From Bigelowiella natans CCMP2755 (taxonomy: Eukaryota > Cercozoa > Chlorarachniophyceae): 25,014 nucleotides of DNA. This document shows, piece by piece, positions 13,869-23,988 of the stretch. How positions within the stretch are numbered: position 1 is the first letter of the stretch; every line of letters starts with the position of its first letter. A program made the position numbers and the translations under genes. The stretch covers positions 1 through 25,014 of the forward strand of contig ADNK01001293.1 of assembly GCA_000320545.1 (NCBI GenBank), in the 5' to 3' direction. Under the pieces are notes generated by a model. The model ran no database searches. It was given only the letters and a program-made list of their open reading frames with translations, and was not told where the DNA came from.

Positions 13869-14388
13869 CTAGTGTGTATGTGTGTACCTTCGCTTCACTG
13901 CTCCAGGTGTGCACTCCTGCATCACCACATCATCTTTCGTGCTCACAACCTGAGGAAACAAAGATAATAGTGTGAAATGTTGTTGGCGTAACACATAAAT
14001 AAATATTACCAGCTTTTGACTGTTGTAGTGGAAATGTTCTCCTACCACGTTCTCGGCAAGTTTCTTGATTCTATGTAATTACAGACGGTAAGTGTGACTC
14101 TTGATTCTGAGTGACTTGGTCGAAACACGAAACTTTAACGGTGTTGCAGAGTAGAATTACAGACGTTTTTCACTATGAAGTTTTTAACATTTTTAAACAG
14201 CTTTCCTGCATGGTCGTGTGCTTACTTATAGAGGAATCGGGCCTTAGCAGCATTTTTCTTTAGCGCTGTGAAACTCCACACGATGAGATATGGGCCGGTC
14301 GAAGTCGAAATCATCTGCGAAAATAGGGCAAAGCCACCAGGGATAGGGAAGTGCAACATTCAATACACAAATCACATCGATATTCACA

Positions 14389-14427
<39 letters not shown>

Positions 14428-16749
14428 CCACCCTCCTTTTCTCTCATGCACCAGTTAATTTTAATCTTTTGAGTAGTCGATTCTAACCTGTTCCTCTGAG
14501 TCCCCGACACTGAAGCGTGCTGGCGTGAAATCGACGTCAAGGATTTTGAAGTTAACTAGGTCTTGCGAACTTAGCTGATAACAAAGTATTTGAAGAAAAT
14601 CCAGAGAGAAAAATATCACGACGCGTTGCCCGAATTCCCCATCATTCAATTTATGTTAAAAAGAGGGGAGGCTGGGAGACTCGAATAGCTGTATTATATA
14701 CCTTGAGTTTGAGCGGTATCGGCTTCTCGTTCTTCAGGAATCGCTTCTGGAATCCTGTGCCCTTACCCTTAGTGCCGTCTTTGTGGGTGACATTGTAGAG
14801 CAACAAATACTCTTTGCATGTTGCCAGTACCCATTTCCCATCCGCTGTCGTATCGATACCCTGAGGCTATTACGGCAAGAGAAGAGTAGATGATGTTTTT
14901 GAGTTATCCGTAGCAGCAACATCTTCCACACTAATGATGATTTATAGTGGCGTTTGAGAATGGTAGAGAAAAGCTAAAGCTAGTACAGACCTTAATAGGA
15001 TCTCCAAGCCCGGGAAGCAAGACTTTCGGTATCTTAGAAGCTTCACTTAACAAACGGATTTCCCCTGAATATATTTTAACAGCAGAATACATAAATTTTT
15101 GAGCCTGGATGTGTTCAAATGCAACCATCACTCGTAGTGTAGGTGTGATGTCAGCAGATTCAAGTGCTATCTCAAAAAATATGTAAAACCAATAACACTG
15201 CGCCACAGTACACATAATATTGCTATTTCACTGCCTATTCCGGTCTTTACACTTGTTTACTATGAGCATCTTGCTTCTGTACATACTAAACCGAAGTCGG
15301 CAAGAAAAATAACCTTTTGCGCTCCCTACACCGATGTTTCCTTCTTCATTTGTTGCCAGACAATTGAACTGAAAGTTCGTCTTGTTAACACGATTGTCCG
15401 CAAGTTTATTCTGGGTTGTATAAAATAATCAGAGAAGAGGCCAAAATTAATGAGCGATAAAAAGAAAGGAAATAACGAAAACAGAATATAACAAGCTTGT
15501 AATGATGATAAGGATGTTGAAAATACAAACGCTTCGGAGTCATCCAACCTTTTGGCTAATTCGAGGGTCCAGACGGAAAACCGTGTTGCTGTTTACCTGT
15601 TGTATCAAGACATTAAAACTTAATTACTCAGTCAACATACCTTTTAGGAAGCGGGGGATATTAGCGTGAAGGAAGCTGCTGATGCTCTACCCCTGCGATC
15701 AGACTGCCTCCAGTGATCGTCTGATATTTAGTTCCAGGAGCAAGGGCGCCGAATTCGAAGTCTTTTGGACCCTGGCGAATAGGATGAAAGAGAAAATATG
15801 ATGATTTTGATGATAATTGGGACAACGACGAGTGATTTTTATGCACAAAAGTAAAAATGCATGCACGGCCCGTAGATACCAACCTGCCATTCTTCGCATA
15901 CTTTTCCTGCGTTCAGATCCATCACAAATGCTTTCTGACGGTCCCCAGGAGCCATTAGAATCATTTTGGTATCTTTGTCGTGCAGAAAAGCCTTCTCCGG
16001 CGAGAACAAGTTCCCTCGAGTGTCACGGACTTCGTTTATTCGCGTCACAAACCTGATAGAAAGTAAGACATTAGTTACGAAAACCGTCAAGCTTTTCAAT
16101 TATTCATAAAAAGCGTTTATGTGGTTGATGTTGTAACTTACGACACGTCATCTTTGTCCTTTCCTCCTTTGAATACGCCAATTTGCGATCCACGGAGAAC
16201 AAAAGCTCTGTCCGTGGCCATCCCAACAGCAAGGTGCGAGTTCTTCTGATCGCTCGTCTTCTTGTCATCGAATCTCGCCCTAAACTGCTTTTTCTGCATT
16301 TCGTAAACCTGGGCGCGCAATGGGTGAGAAATCAATAATTTTGTGGCAAAAGATCTTTTGCAGGGGCACCTCTTCGTCGTCTTCATCCTCGCTCGAATAT
16401 TCTTCGTCCATGGGATCTTCTCCACCGTCAATTGCAGCCTAAAAATATAGAAAAAAATCATCTTCCGCAAGCTCCCTTTCATTAGCCTATCATACCTGAT
16501 CCTCTTCAGGTTGGCGCTTGAAATCTTCTTGACGCCCCTTTTCCCACATCGCGATTCTCATCTTTCGAACACACTCTTTCAGCTGCTCTTTTGTTTCGAA
16601 CTTGAAACTCCAAAGTCTAGTCGCGCCGTTGTGGACAAAGATCCACGTAATGGAAGATTCCTTCTCGTTGGTGTCTAGTGATATTCTATGTTCGATCTGT
16701 GTAGAACAAAATATTGAAAGTACGGGTTTAAGCACCAAAATGGGGTATA

Positions 16750-16795
<46 letters not shown>

Positions 16796-17301
16796 CATCA
16801 CTGATTCTTGTACATTGCCATGACTCACAAAAGTTTTAAATTATTCAGATTGACTTTTACCTCTTGCTTCATAAGTCTGGATGTCCCTTCCTCGTCCCAT
16901 ATAGCGAGCCAAGTCTTGAATCTATAGAAAACAGAGATTAGATTATTCCAAATCAACAGGACTTCAAGAACTTACTCTCCACATTTGACAATATGAATCG
17001 TAACACCAGTCGCTTTGCGCATGAACTTATGGTGTACCTGTTGGAATAAAAAATTGCCCAGATCATATCAAGTTAACTTGGGGGAAGAAAAAGAAAGCGA
17101 TGCACGCAACTTGTAACAAAAGGAATAATGCTAATGCAACGAGGAAGGATGCCCCGAAGAAAAAACAATTTCAGATTGCCCACCACCCGTACTCACCTTG
17201 CTATCGAGATACAAATTTCCAATCCCAGAGGCTACAACTTCACCGTCTAGCATTTCCTCTGCTTCAGCAACAGAGGGGCGGAAGGTGGGGCGTGAGGTCA
17301 T
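13869..17301 (-). CDS. VID27-like: VID27/DEM-family protein (PH-like plus C-terminal beta-propeller-like domain)
   Basis: Sixteen exons on the minus strand: 17301-17197, 17037-16976, 16921-16861, 16696-16496, 16438-16370, 16308-16142, 16052-15884, 15771-15691, 15596-15549, 15410-15314, 15064-14991, 14860-14702, 14574-14488, 14314-14226, 14070-14010, 13949-13869. All introns (54-249 nt) are GT-AG and every junction closes in frame, giving 536 residues. Residues about 36-130 form a PH-like N-terminal domain (TRLWSFKFETKEQLKECV); an acidic linker follows (about 152-166). The C-terminal domain carries the family signatures: KVCEEWQ (about 272-278), VFRLDPR (310-316), GNIGVGSAKGEIRLL (345-359), LLPGLGDPIK (369-378), TADGKWVLATCKEYLLL (383-399), VDFTPARF (445-452) and TGPYLIVWSF (466-475). 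The family includes yeast Vid27 and plant DEM; its biochemical role is not settled. The last splice could be debated, but reading on gives a stop six codons later and a nearby AATAAA. Confidence 0.92.
14392..14424. repeat. (CT)n microsatellite in VID27 intron 13
   Basis: About 33 bases of CT; on the gene strand it is a GA run between exons 13 and 14. Confidence 0.95.
16759..16790. repeat. (TA)n microsatellite in VID27 intron 3
   Basis: About 32 bases of AT after a run of nine A. Confidence 0.95.
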
Positions 17302-17784
17302 TGTGTCGCTATTCTCTTCTGCTGAGTTGTCAGCCGTTCTTCCTTCTCTCCTTTCGAGTAGCTGCTCAGCAAATGCGAGGCAAAGGAGCCGATTCTTATA
17401 AAGAGAATATATAAATTCACATTACTTTAACATCTACGCCATGGCATTTTAGTTTTTCCGTAGCGAAAATGACCGTAAAATGTAATTTCTCGCGGGCAGA
17501 CGATGGTCTCAAAATCGACGGATGCGGCTTCCCGCGCTTTCTTAGGGACGGGGTATTTCATCCTGCGACAAGCAGCGCGTATCTCTGTGGCTGATTGTAG
17601 AAGAGAAGGATTTTAACCATAAAATCACCTAAAATTATTGGAAGAAATTTGTCTGCCTGCCCCCCTCAGCCTCCCCCCGAAAAACGGAAAGGGTAACGCA
17701 GGAGTCTTCCCCCGACAGCGATCCCGAGAAGAAAGTTCAGCAATTAGACCTTCCTCACACTTCACTACCACGACCACAGCTGGC
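17302..17784. other. bidirectional promoter region
   Basis: The 483 bases separate the divergent VID27-family and calmodulin-like genes and must contain both promoters and 5' leaders. Apart from TATA-like words near 17395-17415 (minus strand) I see no defined element. Confidence 0.5.
17395..17402 (-). promoter_or_regulatory. possible TATA box for the VID27-family gene
   Basis: TTTATAAG read on the minus strand, about 95 bases upstream of the ATG; a second word TTTATATATTC lies about 12 bases further upstream. Position is reasonable for a short leader, but AT-rich flanks make such words common. Confidence 0.3.
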
Positions 17785-18644
17785 ATGAACCAAATGCGCA
17801 GGAACGCGAGTGGTGGGATTTTCGTGAATAAGGAGGAGCTAAAACAGGCTTTTGACTTCTTCGACACGGGAAGAAAAGGCTACATAAATATGCAAGACCT
17901 CCGCACTTTGGGGGTCAGTTCTAAATTTATAGATATGGGAGCAATATGTTTGAACTAGAAGTAGATTTATTGGGAAAAACTACGCAAGCACTAACATTTA
18001 CTATTCCAAAAAGGCCTTCAATGAGGAGTTGGTGAGAGATGTGAAGTTTCTACTCAACAACAAGAAGAATCTGAGCTTCGATGAGTTGTATCAGATGCTC
18101 TCATTAAATACGATAAATCCAAAAGAATTCAACCCGGTCGAGATGGCCTTCAAAGTAAATATGTACATATATACAAAGCACACACGCTACATTAACAGAC
18201 ATTAATTTACATGTAAATTAATTTTAAGTCACGGATCTGAAATGTCACACTACCACAGTCTTTTGAAGACGGAAGCAAACAGAACGTTATGGATATAGAG
18301 AAGCTGAAAACCGCTCTGCTCAAGCTAGGATTGGAAAATATCACAGAAGACGACATAAACGTAACCTTTCACATTACATGCTTCTAAATAAAAATTCAAA
18401 ATTTTGGCATAGATGCGAACTCAATATTCACTACTAATAGGCGATCAAAAAAGTTTCTGGTGTGGAGAAGGATGAGGAATTTAGATACGAGCACTTTAGG
18501 GACATGTTAAAGTTAGATCCATCCCTTGCGAAGGAATTTGAAAACTTGAAGTTAGACCAGTCCCTGACAAAAGCACCTGAAAACAACGAAACCAAAAATG
18601 TGAAAAAGAACACGGTAAAGAACACATCTTCCAAGAAAAATTAG
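17785..18644 (+). CDS. calmodulin-like protein with degenerate EF-hands
   Basis: Four exons, 17785-17913, 18014-18154, 18259-18360 and 18441-18644, with phase-0 GT-AG introns of 100, 104 and 80 nt, give 191 residues. The N-terminal part follows the calmodulin/centrin layout: EELKQAFDFFDTGRKGYINMQDLRTLG with loop 27-38, where position 1 is Asp, position 6 Gly and position 8 Ile, but positions 3 and 5 are Gly and Lys. The second hand (KNLSFDELYQML), third (MAFKSFEDGSKQNVMDIEKL) and fourth (GVEKDEEFRYEHFRDML) keep the helix-loop-helix hydrophobic spacing but lack most acidic ligands. So the fold is probably that of a four-EF-hand light chain or centrin relative that no longer binds Ca2+ well. 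Residues about 150-191 are an added Lys/Asn-rich tail. The ATG at 17785 is the first in frame. Specific partner unknown; myosin light chain-like roles are only a guess. Confidence 0.85.
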
Positions 18645-19270
18645 TAATACTTTTTGTAATTTAATGCATATGCACACGAACTAGAGGCTTGACTCGCAAG
18701 TAAAGATGTGATCGATCAATGCTGACCACTAGCTAGCTAGTCCATGGCAGATGCGATGGCACATGTGGCTCTGTGAAGATGTATGGTGCTGCAACTCTAG
18801 AACTCTCAGAAAGTGCTACATTTGTCGTTCGGCTACGCTAGTACATCTAGACATGCATGTAGATGCATGCAGCGTGATTCGACTAGTTTCATCTTGTGCA
18901 TGTTCTTGCATGCATTTTTTTGTTGTTCATGTGCGCATACTACATGTGTGTAGCTGCTGCTGCACATTCGATCAAGTCAAGCCGCACACGTGTGTATGTG
19001 GCTAGAGTAGCGCTGGTGTGATTGCATCCGTCTCACACATGCTAGCTTAATAATTACATCAGTACTGCTAGACTGGTGCATGGAGAAATGATCATGCCAG
19101 CATGATCGATGTAGATCGAGACGTCTGCTACGTAGATGCGGATGCACATGATGAATGTGCTCATACATGGTCAATCTGCAATTGAACATTTTTTAGCCTA
19201 GTTTGTTAGCTCAGGTCGAGCTTTGCAACACGCTAGCTAGCTAGCTAGACACACTAGCGCATTTGCACTA

Positions 19271-19371
19271 GTTGCAGACCACGTTTTAACTGTGACCATT
19301 GTGCGTCACGGTCATGTGTTGTGTTGTGTCGTTGCAGCCCACGTTTTGACACACCATCATTGTGCGTCACG
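19271..19371. repeat. direct repeat of about 40 bases at 60-base spacing
   Basis: GTTGCAGACCACGTTTTAAC (from 19271) and GTTGCAGCCCACGTTTTGAC (from 19331) begin two copies that both end in CATTGTGCGTCACG (19297 and 19358 onward). Confidence 0.8.
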
Positions 19372-19388
19372 TACGTGACCGTGACGCA
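19363..19388. repeat. inverted repeat around GTCACGTACGTGAC
   Basis: TGCGTCACG (19363-19371) and CGTGACGCA (19380-19388) are perfect reverse complements; a 14-base perfect palindrome GTCACGTACGTGAC spans 19366-19379. Confidence 0.85.
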
Positions 19389-19663
19389 TAGTCGCACATG
19401 CCATGGTCATCTAAACGTGCTAGTCATGCATGGCTACTCGGTCATATATCTACATGGTCAGCAATGTATTCAATCGTGATGACAATTTGAAAATAATTTC
19501 CAGCCTCAAGCGATGCAAATTATTAGTCTGCGTAGCTCATTTCTCTACACCTGAATGTGTACTTATTCTCCTGAATGTTTCTGCTTTACAAGTTGGTGGA
19601 AATTCAAAATACTAACATGCTCTAGGAGGCCAGTTCGCCACTATTCCTTTGGCTTCTCTTTGT

Positions 19664-19664
<1 letters not shown>

Positions 19665-19698
<34 letters not shown>
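19665..19698. repeat. (CT)n microsatellite
   Basis: About 34 bases of CT. Confidence 0.95.
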
Positions 19699-19701
<3 letters not shown>

Positions 19702-20062
19702 GTACGAATGCCGATTACTTTCTAAAAAAAACACATGGTATTAAAAATTTAACAAAGAAGGTAAATCTCGGCGATAGAGTACTGTAGTGAGGGAAACTAT
19801 GCTTGTGATGATTGCAAGGAAGTGGAAGCCTCATACCCTTAGGGAACTTTATGCTATACAGGTTCGTTCTTTTCAAATCTTGGATTAATGAAACTAGAAG
19901 TGGAATTTCTGGAGAAAATAAAACTCCCCGCCCCATCGTCCTAGTTTTTTAGGTATACCAACGCACATGCTGTGGAAAACATCTGTACGGATGTCTATTC
20001 AATTTTTAGGTGCAATAAATGAATAGCGCATTATCTTGCTTTCCTTCTCACCCTCCAGTCCT

Positions 20063-22432
20063 CTAAAGAGTGTAGAGCGGGGATATCACGTTGGTTTGTA
20101 CATGAGCAGCAGTCATATCGCCGTCCAGGTTGTCATTGTTACTGACTTGAGCGTTTTCATTACTTCTGCCGCTATTACTGCAATGGGTGTAACTCTTCAT
20201 ACCGGGATGAGCAGACTTATCGCATTGCCCTATACCACTCAAGGTTGATGATAGAAGTGGAGTATCTGGAGGCCACAGAGCGTAAGCATTTGTTGCCAAC
20301 CACGCCGGAGCGTCCTCACTCTCCTTTGTCATTGATCTGTGGAAATAACAAATGACCGTTTGAAATATATCAATTTTGTTCAAACCATCCAATTAACAAT
20401 ATTGAGGAGGAAGAAAATTACGAACTCCTTAACGATTAGACGGGCAAAGAAAAACAATCCTCACCCTGCTTGCGACAATTGCGTTTGCATGGCTGTGAGC
20501 AGGAGGGACAAGCTGAAAGCGTTACACCAAGGGCCGATGATATTGGCCAGATCAACAGCGCCAGATGACTCTTCGATGTCCGTGTGCACAACCTTCGTTA
20601 GGTATCTATACGATGGTGCCTCGTCTGGATATCCGCGGGGTAGTTTGACCTCAATCTGATTGTTCGATTATTATGACACCAGGGACCATATTAATGATGA
20701 CACTGTTCGGCCTTTCCCATCTTCCTTATATACCTGAAATAATCCGCCATCGTAAAGAGAACCGCTTGGTCCCCTTAAGAATGCGTGGAGATGGAAGGGG
20801 TTTCTTGCAATCGTACAAACGCGGAATATAGAGTCTCCAGTCTGTGTAACATACAAAGCCGGAAATAGTGAGCGCTTCATGCAAACCGATCCTTCCCCAT
20901 TTTAAGTTCTCCCTTGATGCAGTGAATATAAGTTTGCTAGAAATCCTTATGGACCTGAATGAGAGCGCTTACTTCCTGTCGTACCCGTTCGGAAGCCGAA
21001 AAGCTGAAAAATATTTCGGAGTTAATGACATGCAAATAGCAAATATGAGAGTGGCATTATTGTCAATATTCCCATATTTTTCATACAATTTACGGAACCT
21101 TTCATCGATGTCTCGCGTCAGCTGAGGGGGGAAGGCGGAGCTTGGTAGCAATCTTACAATCACCAAAAGAATGGCCGATGGAAGCCCGGTCGACTCATCT
21201 AGCTCTCGCAACATTCGCACAGCCAAATGTTTCCTTCCTCTATTCACTTTTTGGATAACCCTTTCCATGCTGAGCAGGTCTTTCGTTGTATTCACTCTAA
21301 ATCTCTAGATAGGTAGTAGCCTTTGCTATCGTCGTCCGTGTTTCAATTTCAATCTTCAAATTCAACCAAATTATACTATGCCCATCTTGTTACTTCTCAC
21401 CTGTGAAAAAGTATTTTTTTAAATCGCATTTGATCATGGGTTAGAGAACCAGAGAAAGTAGAAGATACACATGACGTTTCAAATAATGCCCACACAAAGA
21501 ACTTTCTTCGGTACGGTACATTTTTTTAAATACTGGTCGCACACACCTCATGTGAACATGGGAATAAGAAATGTCGTGGAGATAATCCCTCCTTGACGGA
21601 TGCTCTTCGGTCAGGCTGAATAGGGAGTAAATTAGACCAATGTGGAGTGGCGATGATCATGAATCCTTATCTCCACAACATTCATAAAGTAGTATTTCTC
21701 CCCAAAATTCTACAGATTCGAGATTAGTTGGTTTAAGTAAAAAAGAATGTTCGGAGTGTTCGCAAAGGGGGGGAGGACAAAGAGTATAATTCGCTAGAAA
21801 CATTGAGTTACAAACAATCAAGGAAGATGGGGGGGTGTTACTTACTCTCTCAATTTTGCCTTTCCAGATTTAATAAGTTGCAAAAGAATTGAGATTTTGA
21901 CATGGATTCCTTCTAAATTGTGTGCCATTGCATGCAAGACGACTTGATATATCTCAGTAAACGCCTGCAAGTTTCGATCGGGGCATCCTTCCAAAAAAGT
22001 TTAATCCCGTTTGTAACTTTCATCCTATCGTCGGATAAAAGAAAGCAGAAATGTTCAATATGTTTGAAAGAACCCCTTGTAATTGGATCAATTTGAACAT
22101 TCTATGGCGCAATAATTCCAAAAAGGAAGATAAAAACATCGTTGTACCGGTCTGAACCCACAAAGAACATGTGTCCACAAAGGCTGCACTTGAGATTTTC
22201 GGCATGACCTTTTGTTCCTAAAGCGGGGTGAAGACACGTGAATATTTCAAGAACTAAGGTAAATTCTTCACACATTAAGAAATCTGAGCCATTAGAGCAA
22301 TCTCTTTCTACATATGTAGACAGAATTTTTTGTAAATAAATGGCCTATAATTTTTTCATTTACCGAAAACATGAAGCAAATTTCAACCTCTTGCGTTCTG
22401 GGTACAGGGGTTTTCTTCGTTAAAGAGCTCAT
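20063..22432 (-). CDS. ubiquitin E2 variant (UEV)-like protein lacking the active-site Cys
   Basis: Proposed exons on the minus strand: 22432-22364, 22217-22074, 21964-21846, 21615-21547, 21296-21158, 20841-20734, 20655-20465, 20336-20063; all GT-AG, all frames close, 370 residues. The last four exons are firm. They encode a UBC fold: helix GRKHLAVRMLREL, then HAFLRGPSGSLYDGGLFQ, IEVKLPRGYPDEAPSYRYLT, KVVHTDIEESSGAVDLANI and SLSLLLTAMQTQLS. The HPN motif is HTD (240-242) and the place of the catalytic Cys is Val/Asp (250-251, SSGAVD), as in Mms2/UEV1-type variants whose SSG-VVD word it resembles. So it should not form a ubiquitin thioester; UEVs act by binding a partner E2 or ubiquitin. A C-terminal tail of 90 residues is Ser/Asn-rich. 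Exon 3 (AFTEIYQVVLHAMAHNLEG) and exon 4 look coding; exons 1-2 are weak. A shorter protein starting at ATG 21268 (227 residues) is possible. Confidence 0.7.
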
Positions 22433-23243
22433 CTCTCCTAGTATCCCCCTTTATAGCTATTGTCTGCAATAAAATTTGGTGATTTCACCAGTAATGTACC
22501 CGGAGATATCGGTAGTCCGCACGGAAATACTCGAATTTCCATACATCGGGAATTCCATCACACACACAAAAAAAAAAAAATCGGATTTCAGGCATCTAGA
22601 TTCCGACACTTCCAGAAGAAAGAACACAGATTTCCACTTTCTCTCTGTTCGCAACATAATGCTTGTAATAAGACATATTTTGTTCGAAACAATTATTCAC
22701 ACTGAAAAGATATAGGACGAAATTTAGTTCAATGTACTCTAAAATCATATTTTTCGAAAGTATGAAAGCCGTTATGAGAACCCAAAAGAAAACAAGAATA
22801 CCTTACCACAACTAAATTGTCCAGCAGATCCAGGAAAGATCTGGACTTGAACAGTGGAATGTTGACTATGTTTTTTCTAATTTTTTGCCATTCAATTATG
22901 TCGTATCACCTTTATGAATTGTATTTCATCTCATTTTATATTCTCTATCCAGCAACTTGAGGCTGAGACACCGCCTGAAAAATACTGATCCTGGCCCAAT
23001 CCCATCCACCACCTTCAGCCTCCCACCCGCGTCCAATTTAGCACTAGTGGTCGTTCAAAGGGGAAAATAAGGTTTTCTAAATCTATATCATAGCAATTGA
23101 TCCGCATTTCTACTAGAATAGCCCTCGCACCCTTCTGCCATTCATAGAAATGGACATTTTTGGAAGCTCCATGAAACGTGTGTTTTTATCTTTGCTCTCA
23201 AACGCTCTACTCAATTTAAGGGCCGCGCGCAGAGGCAAGAACG
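22433..23243. other. divergent promoter region
   Basis: About 0.8 kb of AT-rich DNA between the divergent E2-variant and WD-repeat genes. It holds a 13-base A-run near 22569 and no coding exon that I can support. Confidence 0.55.
22450..22455 (-). promoter_or_regulatory. possible TATA box for the E2-variant gene
   Basis: CTATAAAGGGGG on the minus strand, only about 20 bases before the proposed ATG at 22432. If real, transcription would begin at or just after that ATG, which would favour a downstream start or a leaderless transcript. Confidence 0.25.
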
Positions 23244-23689
23244 ATGTCGGAAAAAGTTGAGAAAATTAATGCAGTGGCCTTTCACCCTACTCTACCCCAT
23301 ATTGCTGCCGTCGGAGAGAGTCCCACTGCAAGGGTAAGGACAGAACATCACTAGTTTCATGTAGTCACAGGAATCGACACTGTGTGAGAATGCACTTCTG
23401 GTTATAAGCGAGGATGTGAAGGGAGAGGGCTTTTATGATAGAATGATATGAATACCCGGTTTCGTTCGGGCCTTATTTCATGCGAGATGGGGTCAGGAAA
23501 GTAAGGCTGCACGCTCGATGTTGTTTCCAGGTTTATGATCTCGTCAGTGGGAAGTACGTCGCCTTCATGCCCCTTCCTGGGCTCGGAAATAATGTCTGCT
23601 ATTCACACGATGGTAATAAGGGAGAAATGGAAGGGTGTCATTTGAGTTCCAAGCAGCCACGCAAACTCTTTCTCTCTCTCCCTCTCTCC

Positions 23690-23743
<54 letters not shown>

Positions 23744-23930
23744 AATTTATGTGTACTATTACAACGACGCGTATAAATTATATGGTCACATACACGAGCA
23801 GGGCGCTTTCTAGCAACGGCCACCTTTGATCAAGACTGGAACGCAAGCGATAACCCCGAGACTCCATCTCCTAATCAGGTGCCTATTATGATGCACTAAA
23901 CCCCTCTCCTCCTTTTGTTTGTCTAACACG

Positions 23931-23988
<58 letters not shown>

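Larger units (their letters stand above)
18645..20062. other. gene-free region with a second palindrome-rich island
   Basis: About 1.4 kb between the convergent calmodulin-like and E2-variant genes. From about 18690 to 19430 it is dense in CTAG, GCATGC, CATG and CACGT words. From 19430 on it is ordinary. A short minus-strand reading frame beginning at ATG 19936 (MGRGVLFSPEIPLLVSLIQD...) with a GTATGA donor near 19838 could be a small exon, but there is no second line of support. Confidence 0.55.

Noticed and set aside
13872-13888. A further donor (AAG/GTACAC) in the last VID27 exon
   Set aside because: No acceptor downstream gives a VID27-like continuation, while reading on gives a stop and a nearby AATAAA.
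19430-19615. Plus-strand ATG frame of 61 codons
   Set aside because: No family likeness, no neighbouring exons, and it begins at the edge of the CATG-rich island where ATG words are common.
21397-21405. Strong-looking acceptor TTTTTCACAG before E2-variant exon 5
   Set aside because: Using it after exon 4 gives an immediate in-frame TGA; the weaker GATTTAG acceptor at 21298-21297 keeps the frame into the UBC domain.
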